Notes: a model not told the origin generated them from the letters alone. A DNA stretch of 64,000 bases from Delphinapterus leucas (GCF_002288925.2 NW_022098001.1:14948743-15012742); one strand, 5' to 3'; positions 1 through 13,300 are shown, counted from the first letter of the stretch. Numbers and translations are program-made.

Positions 1-1520
1 AGTTGAACAGACACTCACAGACAGAAAGCGGGCCCTGGATACAGTATGGGAAAAAGCACGGGGCTGTGCAAATCAGCAAGAGGATGAAAGATAACAGGTG
101 GTTTAGGGTGTGCAAAGGTGAGGCTGCCGAGGTCGGGTGGTGGGGATGGGTGTCCAGGCCCTTTAACCAGTGGTAGGCTGCAGGGCACCTGTGGAGGTTA
201 AAGAAGGTGTGAAGGAATTAGACTGTGCTTGCACAGACCTACTCTGTGATCACTGTAAGTGTGGGATGAAGGGGGTGAGCCTAGAGGTGGGAAGGCTCTC
301 GGGACAGTTTGCCATAGACCAGTGGGAAGCGGTGGAGGCCTGGTTTAAGTAAGTATAAAGGGGGAGTGGAGGGAAGGAGAGGGGTGGGAGCAATGCAAGG
401 AAGTCACACCTTCTGGGGTTGGTGACTGAATGAGTGCAGTGGGCGAGAGGAGGTGTTTAGGGTAACTCCGAGGCCTCTGGCTTGCTTCACTGGCTGGTTA
501 GTGATGTCATTCAGAGAGAGAGAGAGAGAGAGGGAAGGAGAGAGAGAGAAGGAGGGGAGGGGGGGGAAGATTTATGGGAAAGTCAGTAAATAAGTGTTAG
601 GCCTATTGAATTTAAGGTAATATGTGGGGTTAGCTAGGTGGAGATGTTGAGGAGACAGTGGCCATGTGGGTCTGGAGATACAGACTGGGGAGCCTTCCTC
701 ACACAGGTGCTAACCCAGTGCTTGGGTGTGAAAGTCCATCTGTAGTAAGTATCTCAATGGCCCACAAGGGCCAGGTAATTGATGAATGATGCTATCTTGG
801 GATAAGACAGGCAGTGGCAAAAAACAGATGTAGAAAAACCCCCAACTGTGCAAACGTGAAATTAAAAGTCTTCTGATACTTGGCTCCAGCATGTGGGACA
901 CAGGGAACAGTGGGGACTGTGACAAACTGAGGGTACCTCAAAAAGTATAGCCTTAATTCAATTCCAGACGATTTCACAAGTCAGAATTTGTGTACAGTAT
1001 TACTGGATTCTATGGTTTTTCCACAAAAGTCAGAAATTTTTATATTCATGTAAAATTTCCTGATCTAAGAATATTGGCATAGTAAAAAAGTCATCTTATA
1101 ATCTAAGCAAAATGTACTTGTGGGCCAGAGAGTCTGTGGTTACTTCTGCAACCTCTATTTGAGGAGACTCTTGAGCAGAAGGGAGTAGATGTTCTGTGAG
1201 TACAGGTCCACGTGCCACTGAACAGAATCAGAACTGTACCTAGAGGCAATGTCCAGCTAACAAACGTCACACACCTGGAAACTGCTTCATAGGATCCTTC
1301 CACAGTCTCTCAGGAGCCCAGCCAGTAAAATCATTCCTTGGGTTACTCCACTTCTTTTTCTGTTCTTTTTCCATTAGCCACACTACAAAGCTGTCTCTTC
1401 TTGACAGAAAATGATAGCCCAACTGCCATGGCTGAATGCTTCTTGTTTATGGGTGTGTGTGTTGGAGTGGAGGAGTGGAGGCCACGAAGGGGATTTCCTT
1501 CTAGAATCTCAGAGTCTTTG
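1..1520. other. Unassigned sequence, with purine-rich (AG)n tract
   Basis: No gene or clear transposon was recognised. The main visible structure is a strand-asymmetric purine run at about 512-570, an (AG)n block grading into G-rich purine sequence. If the gene extends upstream this is intron. Confidence 0.5.
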
Positions 1521-1524
1521 TTCT

Positions 1525-1612
1525 AGAAAAGACCTTAGAGATTTTTGTACCAACTGCTTGTTTTACAGATAGGGAAACTGAGGCTTAAATAAGTTAATGG
1601 CATAACTGATAT
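1525..1612 (-). repeat. MIR SINE fragment
   Basis: The stretch ttttacagatagggaaactg followed by aggcttaaataagtt is the reverse complement of the MIR core. It is short and diverged, as expected of an ancient mammalian MIR. Confidence 0.5.
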
Positions 1613-2019
1613 TAGAACACTGATATTCTCATGTTCTAGTCAAGCATATCATGCTACTTAACACCATATACAAAAATTAACTCAAAATGGATTAAAGACC
1701 CAAATGTAAGACCAAAACCATAAAACTCCTAGAAGAACACATAAGCAGAATACTCTTTGATATAAATCGTAGGAATATTTTTTGGACCTGTCTCCTAAAG
1801 CAAAGGAAATAAAAGCAAAAATAAACAAATGGCAACTAATTAAACTCAAAAGCTTTTGCATGGCAAAGGAAACCATTGACAAAATGAAAAGACAAACTAC
1901 TGAATGGGGGAAAATATTTGCAAATGGTATGACTGATAAGAGGCTAATATCAAAAATATAGAAAGAGCTCATACAACTCAACATCAAGAAGCGAACAACC
2001 CAATTAAAAAATGGGTAGA

Positions 2020-2225
2020 GGGCTTCCTTGGTGGCACAGTGGTTGAGAGTCCACCTGCCGATGCAGGGGACACGGGTTCGTGCCCCGGTCCGGGAAGATC
2101 CCACATGCCGCGGAGCGGCTGGGCCCGTGAGCCATGGCCGCTGAGCCTGCGCGTCCGGAGCCTGTGCTCCGCAACGGGAGAGGCCACAGCAGTGAGAGGC
2201 CCGTGTACCGCAAAAAAAAAAAAAA
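2020..2225 (+). mobile_element. CHR-2-type SINE copy 1
   Basis: This is a tRNA-derived SINE with A-tail, inserted into the L1 fragment. It is flanked by the duplication AAAAAATGGGTAGA (2,006-2,019 and 2,226-2,239; the A-tail merges with the right copy). Confidence 0.93.
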
Positions 2226-2670
2226 AAAAAATGGGTAGAAGACCTGAATAGACATTTTTCCAAAGAGGACATGTAAAAGGCCAACAGGCACATGAAAAGA
2301 TGTTCAACATTGTTAATCATCAGAGAAATGCAAGTTAAAACCACAATGAGATATCACCTCACACCTGTCAAATGGTTATCACAATGTTATCACAAATGAC
2401 AAATGTTGGTGAGGAGAAAAGGGAAACTTCATGCACTGTTGGTGGGAGTGTAAATTGGTGCAGCCAAGGAAAACAGTGTGGAGCTTTCTCAAAAAACTAG
2501 AAATAGAACTACCATATGACCCAGCAATTCCACTCCTGGGGTATATATCTGAAAAAAATGAAAATACTAATTTGAAAAGATACATTCACCCCAATATTCA
2601 TAGTAGTATTATTTACAGTTGCCAAGATATGGAAGCAACTTAAATGTCCATCGGATAAAGAAGATGTAAT

Positions 2671-2723
2671 TATCTATCTATCATCTATCTATCTATCTAT
2701 CTATATGTGCACACACACACACA
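2671..2723. repeat. (TATC)n followed by (CA)n microsatellite
   Basis: An imperfect TATC tetranucleotide array runs into a short CA run, inside the 3' part of the L1 fragment. Confidence 0.9.
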
Positions 2724-3595
2724 ATGAAATGCTACTCAGCATAAAAAAGAATGAAATTTTGCCATTTGCAACAACATGGATGGACTTGGAGGGTATTATG
2801 CTTAGTGAAATGTCAGACAGAGAAAGATAAATACTGTATGATATCACTTACACGTGGAATCTAAAAAATAAAACAAACTAGTGAATATAACAAAAAAGAA
2901 AAGACAGATACAGAAAACAAACTAGTTGTTACCAGTGGGTGGAGTGCAGGTGAGAGGGGCAAGTTAGGAGTAGGGGATTAAGAGGTACAAACCATTATGT
3001 ATAAAGCAAATAAGCTACAAGGATGTCTTGTACAACACAGGGAATACAGCCAGTATTTTGTAGTAACTATTAGTGGAATATAACCTTTAAACATTGTGAA
3101 TCACTATGTTGTACACCTATAATTTATGTAGTATTGTACATCAACTATACTTCAATTAAAAAAAAGGCCAAAATAAAAAGTAGGTTACATAGCAAAAAAA
3201 ATAAAGTAAAATCTGGCATATACAAAAAAAAAAAATAGCATACTGTGCTCTCTCCATCTTCTTATGTGGAAATAATGTGGAAAACCCAGCCTTGGTAAGA
3301 TGTGCTTTGAGCTCTTTATTACAGTGGTGGGAAGGAGTTGTCCCAGTTCCCTCATCTGTATCACTTGAAATATTCTTACCTGAAGTCAGGGAGGAACAAA
3401 GCAAGCTTTTTGCCCCATGAGGTTGATCCCTGGGTTATTAACATGTCCTCCAAAAAAAAAAAAAAAAAAGAAAGAAAAAAAAAGAACTAAACACCTACAG
3501 ACTTCTCTCACTGAGGATTTTCAACTATCCCCAGCTCTGTACTCTCAGGGGCTTCCAGATCTAAGGATAGTATGATACATATCTCAGACAGGTAA

Positions 3596-3626
<31 letters not shown>

Positions 3627-4682
3627 CTTCAAAGGAGTAATGTTATTTTATAATTCTCCCCATTTATTAGTTGCTTAGTACTTGAGTTTTAAAAGTGCAC
3701 ATTAAAAAAATGAGAGTTGAATACAGGACTTTGGAATAAAGAGGTCAGGGATACCAAATAAATTGAGTCCGTTTTTAGTTTTCTTCATGATAATTAAAGA
3801 TGATTCAGCAACGATGGCCATTTTACGCAGCTCGTTCAGGAGGGCTTCTAGTACATGCAAGTGCATGCACTTGGTACAGAGGAGGATCTCACGAAGTTTC
3901 AGTGACGACTAGAAATATCATAAGGCGATTATGGACAATCTATCAACACCTGTTGTTGTCACTGGACAGAGAATGCTTCCAGTTTTCCAATCCGCAGCTG
4001 GAACCAAGCTCTCGGATCTTCCACTCGTCTTCACTGGCCAAAAGAAAACTTTGTAATGGCTGATATTTTTTCCTTACAATTTCAATGAAGCCTTAGATTG
4101 GATCACATGAAAATGTCTCCGCGTATCTTCCAGAACTCCCCAATACCTTCCTTAATAGCATATTCAGCACAGTTCTTGCACTCTTGGGGTGTAAATCCAA
4201 TTAATGCTCTCCCTGTAGTACCAATTCTCCGATCACTTGTCAATTTTTTAAATTTGAGCTTCTATGTAATGAGGAGATACATAATAAAAATGGTCCCCAA
4301 GGACACTGTAAGCCATGTATTGAGAGCCTTCTGAGGTTTCTGTAACTTCTTGATCTTCAAAACTCTCTACATTGCAAGCTATCTCCATTTTCCCTTCGTG
4401 AGGAAAAGCCATCGTTTGGACGCCCTTCAGTCCATTCACATTTGAGCCCCAAATGGCACTAGCGATCTGTTTTCCCAGAGCCAAGTCTTGATATCATCTT
4501 TGGTAACATTGCAGTTCATCACATACAGGCTAGCTACGATGCCTGATGTGAAAGTTTGTTTCTCAGTTTGCGGTTTCGCTCAGCTCCTGCCTCCCGCAGA
4601 TTGGCTCTCGGCTGCTCTAGCGGCAGCATGAATCTCCTCACTGCAAAGCTGAAATTCCAATTTTGTTCCAACGCAACTGTCA

Positions 4683-4940
<258 letters not shown>

Positions 4941-5083
4941 TCAGGTCCACTGCTCCCAGGCAAGGATGGATCCCCTCTTGAACCTCCATATCAATTGACT
5001 GGAAGGCCTCCAGGCAGGCAGCCAGAATGGAATTGCGTAACTCAGCAAGAGAAGCTGCTATTGTAATGACTGACCTGTTGTCC

Positions 5084-5276
5084 TTTTTTTTTTTTGCGGT
5101 ACGCGGGCCTCTCACTGTTGTGGCCTCTCCCGTTGCGGAGGACGCACAGGCTCAGCGGCCATGGCTCACGGGCCCAGCCGCTCCGCGGCATGTGGGATCC
5201 CCCCGGACCGGGGCACGAACCCGTGTCCCCTGCATCGGCAGGCGGACTCTCAACCACTGCGCCACCAGGGAAGCCC
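5084..5276 (-). mobile_element. CHR-2-type SINE copy 2
   Basis: This antisense SINE splits the FTCDNL1-like pseudogene between the NIFSDQE and RSVITIA blocks. Part of its middle is shortened compared with other copies. I saw no clear target duplication. Confidence 0.93.
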
Positions 5277-5449
5277 TATTGCACTCTTGATCAGAAAATA
5301 TATTGAGCACTGATAGCTCAGGATGTTTCTGTCCATTTTTTTTCAAGAAAAGCTGCTTTCGCTGCGTTCTCAACAATGTATTATTTTCTTCTGGCTTCTG
5401 AAATGTTTCATAAACAGGCAGCCAAACGGAGCCCCAGTCTGTGTCCTGC

Positions 5450-5790
5450 GCACGCACCACCGTTGGCACTTTTAGGGCGGCAGAGGCTCTCCGGGGAGGT
5501 TGCAGTGCGAGGTCTGGGCAGACACCGGCGCTGGGACCCCCTGCGCGGTGCCGCCCAGGTTCTGGTGTGGAGTGGCCCAGACTCACGTGGGCCGAAGGGT
5601 AACCAGAGGGACTCGCTGAGGGCCCCGGGAGACTCCAGCAGGGGGATCAGCGTCCGCGGGCGGCGGGGCCCGGAGCGAGGGGCGGCCGGCGGCGGCGCCG
5701 CCCCGGGCCCGCCTCCAGCCTGCGACCACGCCGGCAGCTCCGCGGTTTGGGGGGACGCACCTGCGGGGATGGAGGACGTCGCTGTAGGAT
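5450..5790 (-). promoter_or_regulatory. CpG-rich block at 5' end of the FTCDNL1-like retrocopy
   Basis: About 340 bp is strongly G+C- and CpG-rich (for example gcggccggcggcggcgccgc near 5,680), in sharp contrast to the AT-rich surroundings. It is placed as the copied 5' leader of the retrotransposed mRNA. Whether it has any promoter activity cannot be told from sequence. Confidence 0.5.
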
Positions 5791-5851
5791 GGCCTCTTTT
5801 TTCTTTGTAACGTGTGAGATATAGCTTATATATCTTAAGATCTACCCTTTT

Positions 5852-6064
5852 GTTTGTTTGTTTGTTTGTTTTTGTGGTACGCGGGCCTCTCCCTGTTGTG
5901 GCCTCTCCCGTTGCGGAGCACAGGCTCCGGACGCGCAGGCTCAGCGGCCACGGCTCACGGGCCCAGCCGCTCCGCGGCATGTGGGATCCTCCCGGACCGG
6001 GGCACGAACCCGTGTCCCCTGCATCGGCAGGCGGACTCTCAACCACTGCACCACCAAGGAAGCC
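5852..6064 (-). mobile_element. CHR-2-type SINE copy 3
   Basis: An antisense full-length copy with a (TTTG)n-modified tail at 5,852-5,872. The target duplication CTACCCTTTT is at 5,842-5,851 and 6,065-6,074. Confidence 0.94.
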
Positions 6065-8892
6065 CTACCCTTTTAAAATGTCCAATTCAGTGGTTTTTAA
6101 TATGTCACAAAAATGTACAACCATCACCACTATCTGATCCCAGAACACTTTCACCAGCCTCAAAGAAACCCTGTACCAACTAGCAGTCACCCCCTATTCT
6201 CCTCTCCTCCCAGCCCCTGGCAAACACTAATCGACTTGCAGTCTCTAGAGATTTCCTTTATAGACATTTCATATAAATGGAATCATGTAACATGTGACCT
6301 TTTGTGTATAATTTCTTTTACTTAGCATAATGTTTTCAAGGTTCATCCATATTGTAGCAGGTATTAGTACGTCGTTCCTTTTTTTATGGCTGATTAATAT
6401 CCCATTGTATGAATATAATCATTTTGAATATCCAGTTATCATTTGATGGGCATTTATGGCTATTATAAATAATGCTATTATGGACATTCATGTACAATTT
6501 TTGTGAGGATATATGTTTTCCATTCTCTAGGATATATACCTAGGAGTAAAATTTCTGGGACATAGTTAATTCAATTTTTAACTTTTTAAATGACTGCAAA
6601 ACTGTTCTGCAAAACAACTGAACCATTTTACATTCCCACCAGCATTGTATAAGTGTTCTGATTTCTCCACATCCTTGCCAACACTTGTTACTTATCTGTT
6701 TCTTTATTGTATTGATAGCTATCCTAGTGGAGTAAAGTGATAGTTCTCTGTGGTTTGGGTTTGCATTTCCCTAATGACTAATGTTAATATCTTTTAATGT
6801 GCTTATTGGCTATTTGTATATCTTCTTTGGAGAACTGTCTGTTCAAATCCTTTACCTCTTTTTAAATTGAATTATTTGTCTTTTTATTGTTGTAAGAGCT
6901 CTTTATATATTCTGCATAAAGTTTCTTATCATACACATGATTTGCAAATATTTTCTCACATTCTATAGGTTACTTTTCACTTTCTTGATAGTTCGTTTGA
7001 AGCACAAAAGCTTTTAATTTTGATGAAGTTCAATTTATTTTCTTTTTTGTTTGTGCTTTTGCTATAACATCTAAAAAACTCTTGCCTCATCCAGAGTCAC
7101 AAAGATTTATGCCTGTTTTTTCTTCTCAGTTTTATAGTATTAATTCTTAACATTTAGGCCTTTGGTCTATTTTTAGTTAATTTTTGTGCATGATACGAGA
7201 GGTAGGGATCTAACTTCATTCTTCTGCATGTGGATATCCAGTTGTTCCAGCACCATTTGTTGAAAACGCTATTTTTTCCCCATTGAATTATCTTAGCACA
7301 TTTGTCAAAAATTAATTTGACCATAAATACAAAAGTTTATTTCTGTACTCCTGATTTTGAATCCATTGATCTATATGTCTGTCCTTATGCCAGTGCCACA
7401 CTCTCTAGAATACTGTAGCTTTGTAGAAAATTTTGAAATCAGGCAGTGTTAAGTCTCCCAACTTTGTTCTTCTTTTTCAAGATTGTTTTGGTTATTCTGG
7501 GCCTTATACATTTTTATATAAACTTTAGGATCATCGTGTCAATTCTACAAACAAGACAAAATAATTTTGATAGGGATTGTGTTGAATTTGTATCTCAACT
7601 TGGAGAATAGTACTATCTTAACAATATTAAGTTTTTCAAGTTTTGAGCACGGGATGTTTTTTCCATTTATTTAGATCTTCTTTAATTTCTTTCAACAATG
7701 TTTCGTAGTTTTCAGTTTACAAATCTTGTATTTCTCTGGTTAAATTTATTCTGAAGTATGTTATTCCTTTTAATCCTATTGTAAATGGAATTGTTTTCTT
7801 AACATCATTTTCCGATTTCTTTTTGCTGGTGTATAGAAATACAGTTGATTTTTTTTTCTTTTTTTTTGTATATTGATCGTTTATCTTGCAACCTTACTGG
7901 ACTTGTTTATTTGCTGTAAAACTTTTTTAGATTCCTTAGGATTTTCCATATGTAAGATCATGTCATCTATGAATAGAAATACTTTTACTCATTTCTTTCC
8001 AATCTGGATGACTTTTATTTCTTTCTCTTTCCTAGGATTTCAAGTACAATGTTATATAGAAGTGACAAGATTGGGCATCATTATCTTGTTCCTGATCATA
8101 TAGGGAAAGCTTTCAGTCTTTCACCATTATGTATAATATTAGCTGTGGGTTTTTCTTAGATGCCCTTTATTAGGTTGAGGAAGTTATCTTCTATTCCTAC
8201 TTTGTTGTGTATTTTTTTTTATCATGAAAGGATGCTGGATTTTGTCAAATGATTTTCTGCCTCTATAGAGATACTCATCTGGTTTGGTCCTTTATTCTAT
8301 TAATATGGGGTATTAAATTAATTGATTTTCATACGTTGAACCAGCCTTGTATTCTGAGATAAATTCCACTTGGTCATGATATATAATTCTTTTTATATGT
8401 TGCTGGATTCAGTTTGCTAGTATTCTGTTGAAAACTTTTGCATCTATATTTATGAGATATTGCTCTGTAGTTTTATTTTGTTATTTTTTTTCTGTTTTGC
8501 ATATAAGGATGACACTGGCCTCATAGAATAAGTTGGGAAGTATTCCATACTCTTCTACTTTTTGGAAGCGTTTGTGAAGGTTTGATGTTAATTCTCCCAT
8601 ACTTTTTAGGTAGAATTCACCAGTGAAGTTACCTGGTCCTGGGCTTTACTTTGTGGGAAATTTTTTGATTACAATTCAAGCTCTTTAGTTGTTATAGTTC
8701 TTTTCAGACTTTCTACTTATTCTTTGGTCAATTTTGGTAGTTTTTATCTAAGAATTCATCCATTTCACTTAGGTTGTCTGATTTGTGGGAAAACAATTGC
8801 TTATAGTATTCTATTTCATCCTTTTTATCTCTGTAAGTTTGGTAGTACTGTCCCCTCTTACATTCCTGATTTTAGTTGTTTGATTCTTGTGT

Positions 8893-9119
8893 TTTTTTAA
8901 AAAATATTTATTTGTTTATTTATTTTGGCTGTGCTGGGTCTTAGTTTTGGCACGCGGGATCTTTTTTTTTAGTTGCGGTGTGCGGGCTTCTTAGTTGCGG
9001 CATGTGGACTTCTTAGTAGTGGTATGCATGCGAGATCTAGTTCCCTGACCAGGGATCAAATCCAGGCCCTCTGCATTGGGAGCAGGGAGTCTTACCCACT
9101 GGACCACCAGAGAAGTCCC
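8893..9119 (-). mobile_element. Older CHR-lineage SINE
   Basis: It has the tRNA-like head complement (ctggaccaccagagaagtcc) and the antisense A-tail, but with a diverged body (ttcttagttgcggcatgtgg). The 8-bp duplication TCTTGTGT is at 8,885-8,892 and 9,120-9,127. Confidence 0.85.
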
Positions 9120-10210
9120 TCTTGTGTCTATTTTTTTCTTGGTAGGTCCAATTGAAGATTTGTCCATTTTGTTGATCTTTTCAAAAGACCAACTTTTTGT
9201 TTTGCTGATTTTCTCCTTTGCTTTTGTGTTCTCCATTTTATTAATTTCCACTCTAATCTTTATTTCCTTCTGCTTGCTTTGGGTTAGTTTATTCATCTTC
9301 TTCTAGTCTCTTAAGGTAGAAGATTATTGATTTGATATTTTCTTCTTTTATAGGCATTTATAGCTATAGATTTGCCTCCATGTACTGCTTAATCTGTATC
9401 CCATAAAGTTTGGTATGCTGTGTTTTCATTTTCATTCATCTAAAAGTATATTCTAATTTCCCTTTTAATTTCCTCTTTGACCTATTGGTTATTAGAGTGT
9501 ATTGTTATTTCCATATATTTGTGGTTTTCCCACATTTCCTGCTATTTGGTTTTAGTTTCTCCATTGTGGTTAGAGAACATATTTTGTATGATTTCAATGC
9601 TTTAAATTTATTGAAACTTGTTTTGTGATCTATCATATGATCTAGCCTGGAGAATGTTTAATGTATATTTAAGAAGAATGTGTGTTAGGATTTTGTTGGA
9701 TGGAGTGTTCCATAGATGTCTGTTAGCTTCTGGTTGGTTTACAGTGTTGTTCAAGTCTCCTATTTTCTTGTTGATCGTCTGTCTGTTTGTTATATTCATT
9801 ATTGAAAGTGAAGTTTTCAAGTCACCAACTATTATTGTTGAATTGTATATTTTATCTTCAATTCTGTCAGTTTTTGCTTCATGTATTTTGGGGTCTGTTG
9901 GTAGGTGGATATATGTTTATAATTGTTATAGAATCTTGATGGATTGACCCTTGTATCAGTATAGAATATCCTTCTTTTCTCTAGTAATAATTTTTATCTT
10001 AAAGTTTGTTTGTTCTAATAGTAGTATAGCTTAATTTCACCCTCATTTTGAAGGACAGTTTTGTTGCATGTACAATTCTTAGTTGGCAGCCTTTTTCTTT
10101 CAGCACTTTGAATATGTCATTTCACTGTCTTCTGGCCTCCATGAGAAATCAGCTGTTCAGTTTATTGAGGATCCTTTGTATGTGATGAGTCTCTGCACTT
10201 CCAAATTCTC

Positions 10211-10417
10211 TTTTTTTTTTTTTTTGCGGTATACGGGCCTCTCACTGTTGTGGCCTCTCCCATTGCGGAGCACAGGCTCCGGACTTGCAGGCTCAGCAGC
10301 CATGGCTCACGGGCCTAGCTGCTCCACGGCATGTGGGATCTTCCCGGACCGGGACATGAACCTGTGTCCCCTGCATCGGCAGGTGGACTCTCAACCACTG
10401 TGCCACCAGGGAAGCCC
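10211..10417 (-). mobile_element. CHR-2-type SINE copy 4
   Basis: An antisense full-length copy within the old L1. It has more CpG-decay substitutions than most copies, so it is probably older. Confidence 0.93.
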
Positions 10418-10423
10418 TTTTTG

Positions 10424-10787
10424 TTTTTTTTTTAATAAATTTATATATTTTTATTTATTTATTTTTGGTTGCATTGGGTCTCCATTGTTGCATGCAGGCT
10501 TCCTCTAGTTGCGGCAAGCGGGGGCTACTCTTCGTTGCAGTGTGCAGGCTTCTCATTGCAGTGGCTTCTCTTGTTGTGGAGCATGGGCTCTAGGTGCATG
10601 GGCTTCAGTAATTGTGTCACGCACTCAGTAGTTGTGGCTCACAGGCTCTAGAGCACAGGCTCAGTAGTTGTGGCACATGGGCTTAGTTGCTCCACGGCAC
10701 ATGGGATCTTCCTGGACCAAGGATCGAACCCATGTCCCCTGCATTAGCAGGTGGATTCTTAACCACTGCACCACCAGAAAAGTCCCT
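10424..10787 (-). mobile_element. Long CHR-lineage SINE (~360 bp form)
   Basis: Antisense. The body carries the repeated tgtggctcacaggctctag-like units typical of the longer form, and the head is cttaaccactgcaccacc. It lies almost next to CHR-2 copy 4. Confidence 0.88.
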
Positions 10788-11560
10788 GTTTGTTTGTTTT
10801 GTGCTTTATTATGATGAGTCTAAGTTTGAGTCTCTTTGAATTTATTGTGTTTCAAGTTCAGTGAACTTCTTGGAAGCATAGATTAATGTTTTTCTCAAAT
10901 TTGGGAAGTTTTTGATTAGTCTTTCTTCAAATAATCTTTCTGCCCCTTTCACTCTTTCCTTTTCTTCTATGACTCTCATTATGCATGTTTGCTTGATGAT
11001 GTTCCATTTGTCTCTAGGGTTCTGTTAATATTTCTTCTTTCTTTCTGTCAGGATGGATAACCTCAATTGATCTATTATCAAATTCACAAATTCTTCTCCT
11101 GCTAGCTAAGACTTACTGTTGGGCCTTTTCTAATGAATTTTTCATTTCAGTTATTATGCTTTTCAACTCTAGAATTCTTATTTGTTTTTTTAAAAAATAA
11201 TTTCCATGTCTTTATTTATATTCTCTATTTGGTGAGACATTGTTACCATACTTTAGTTCTTTAGAGATAGTTTCCTTTTGTTTTTGAACCTGTTTAAAAT
11301 AGTTAATTTAAAATCCTATTTAGTAAGTCTAACATCTAGACTTCCTTGGGGACAGTTTCTGTTGACTGCTATTTTTCCTATATATGGGCCTTACTTTTCT
11401 TTTATTTGCATGTCTCACAATCATTTGTTGAAAACTGGACTTTATAAATAATATGATGTGGCAACACCAGAAATCATATCCCATTGTCTTCCCAGGATTT
11501 GTTGTTGCTGCTGTTTGTTTGTTTAATGACTTTCCTGAATTAATTCTGTAAAGTCTGTAT

Positions 11561-12529
11561 TCTTTGCCATATGTAGCCACCGAAGTCTGTTTGGTTAGCT
11601 TAGTCTTCAGCTAATGATTGAATTAAGATTTCCTTACAAGCCTAGAATCAATAAGTCTTCCAACCTTTGCCAATAGGCTCTGTGTACTTGTTGGGTACAT
11701 CTTCAAAGATGTGGCAAACAGTTGACAACTCTGCCTTAGCCTTTACTTCCTGCTTGCACAGAGCCTCAAGGTCAGTCAGAGGTGAGAGATTAGGGCCTTC
11801 TAAGGTTGTTCCTGGGCATGTGCACAGCTCTACTTATGAATGTGGCCTTTTAGACTCCCAGAAATCTATTGGAGATTTTTGATGCTCCCCTGGCCCCTGC
11901 AAGGGACATCTCATTCTCAAGCTTTACCTTTTAAGTGTTCTAGTTAGAGTCTTATTTGCATCAACTGCTATCACGGTCTCAGGCAGCTGCAGTGTTAAGC
12001 AAGTGCTGATGATTATTTTCAACAGATTCCCCAGGAAGAAAATTGTTTGCAGTGAGTGAGCTCTGAGTTGGGTCAAATAAAGACAAGCTGCATGAATAGG
12101 TATTTCCAGGGAGCTTCCAGGTAGGTTAGATAATATCAGTTCTTTGGGGACAGGACTTCCGGGAAACTCCAAACTCCTTCTACCCCCTACATAGTACCAT
12201 GGTTGTGAGGCTGTTGGTTTTCAAGGCCACTGCATATCCTGAGACAGGATGATGGAATTAGGGCAAGTCAAAGCAACTACAAAGCTTGGTTCTAACTGAT
12301 GGTAATTTTCTTAAATAAACAGTCCTTGGATTTTGCAAGCCACAGTTCTACGCATGTAACACATCAGCTGTTTTTTTTTTTTTTAATTCCATTTCTTGCC
12401 AACCAACATGAATACACTTGGTACTGTTACAATCATTATCTAGACTTACTCATGTTCTCCTTTGGTTACTTTACACCATATCATTGTTCTTTTGCTGATT
12501 CATAATTTATAGAATGAACATTTTAATGC
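11561..12529. other. Unassigned intronic sequence
   Basis: The first few hundred bases may be diverged 5' end of the antisense L1. I recognise no gene or other repeat in the rest apart from a short T-run at 12,371-12,384. Confidence 0.4.
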
Positions 12530-13030
12530 TTAAAATTCATTAAGTTTATGTGTTATATAATTTTATACCTTTCTTTTTTTGACCATTTAGGAGTTTTCAA
12601 CTTTACCAGTATTGTAGGCTACTATACTACAAGCATGCAGTTTATTGTTTAAAAAATATTTCCTTAGAATAAATTCTATTTAGTAATATTTGCTATCAAA
12701 GGCTACAAACATTTTATGCCTCAAGTTATTTCCAAAAGGATTATACTAATTTATATTTTCATCAATAATATGTGTGTTTATTTACATCCTTTACAACATT
12801 GACTATTAGTTTTTATTTTTTAAATATATAAAAATATATTAGGGGCTTCCCTGGTGGCGCAGTGGTTGAGAGTCTGCCTGCCGATGCAGGGGACACGGGT
12901 TCGTGCCCCGGTCTGGGAAGATCGCACATGCCGTGGAGCGGCTAGGCCCGTGAGCCATGGCCGCTGAGCCTGCGCGTCCAGAGCCTGTGCTCCGCAACGG
13001 GAGATGCCACAACAGTGAGAGGCCCGCGTA

Positions 13031-13081
<51 letters not shown>

Positions 13082-13300
13082 ATTAATGAGGTTGAACAAC
13101 TTTTACATCTGCTTTATTTTATGTGAATTTTCTATTCTTGTGGTCTTAAAAGTATTATAGCTATCCCATGAATAATCATTGGTATTTTCTTTACTTCTGA
13201 AAAAGTGAGAACTTTATCAATTAAAGCCACTTTTAAGTTGTTTTCCTTGATAGTAAAATGTCTTTTAATCTTTGTCACAATTTGTAGAAGTACTAAATGA
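12530..13300 (-). mobile_element. Ancient L1 fragment, antisense
   Basis: Diverged L1-like text (gaccatttaggagttttcaa; atttatattttcatcaataa; gaggttgaacaacttttaca) is interrupted by CHR-2 copy 5. The boundaries are approximate. Confidence 0.55.
12842..13060 (+). mobile_element. CHR-2-type SINE copy 5
   Basis: A sense copy with a long A-tail that runs into a (TA)n of 16 nt at 13,061-13,076. The insertion is 0.6 kb upstream of the first CDH17 exon seen. Confidence 0.94.

Larger units (their letters stand above)
1661..3166 (+). mobile_element. L1 LINE 3' fragment, 5'-truncated
   Basis: The sequence reads as the 3' part of L1 ORF2 and the 3' UTR in sense orientation: the ORF2 C-terminal zone matches the antisense translation at 37,379-37,813 in type, and it ends in an A-rich tail near 3,158-3,166. 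A CHR-2 SINE interrupts it at 2,020. A (TATC)n/(CA)n block at 2,671-2,723 has expanded inside it. No intact frame remains. Confidence 0.85.
5810..11560 (-). mobile_element. Old antisense L1 LINE, several kb, SINE-interrupted
   Basis: This is typical reverse-complement L1 text from the 3' end (aattcagtggtttttaatat, atcaccactatctgatccc) through ORF2 into ORF1-like sequence. It is heavily diverged, with no long frame on the - strand. It is broken by SINEs at 5,852, 8,893, 10,211 and 10,424. Its 5' boundary is unclear and may reach about 11,900. Confidence 0.8.

Noticed and set aside
2020..2100. tRNA-gene-like boxes A and B in the SINE heads
   Set aside because: These are tRNA-derived SINE promoters; the sequence lacks a full tRNA fold and sits in dispersed repeats with A-tails.
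2039..2251. Recurrent 60-145 codon open frames starting [19 protein letters not shown] and their antisense partners
   Set aside because: They recur at every CHR-2 SINE on both strands and are properties of the SINE consensus, not genes.
4248..4484. A separate functional gene at 4,248-4,484 (-)
   Set aside because: It is collinear with the FTCDNL1-like pieces to its right and is the C-terminal part of the same broken retrocopy.
5376..5810. 144-codon + strand frame in the GC-rich block
   Set aside because: Antisense to the retrocopy leader. Its residue composition reflects G+C content, with no homology I know.
5408..6046. 212-codon - strand frame
   Set aside because: A chimera of CHR-2 SINE, GC-rich leader and a short piece of the FTCDNL1-like retrocopy. 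It is not a gene.
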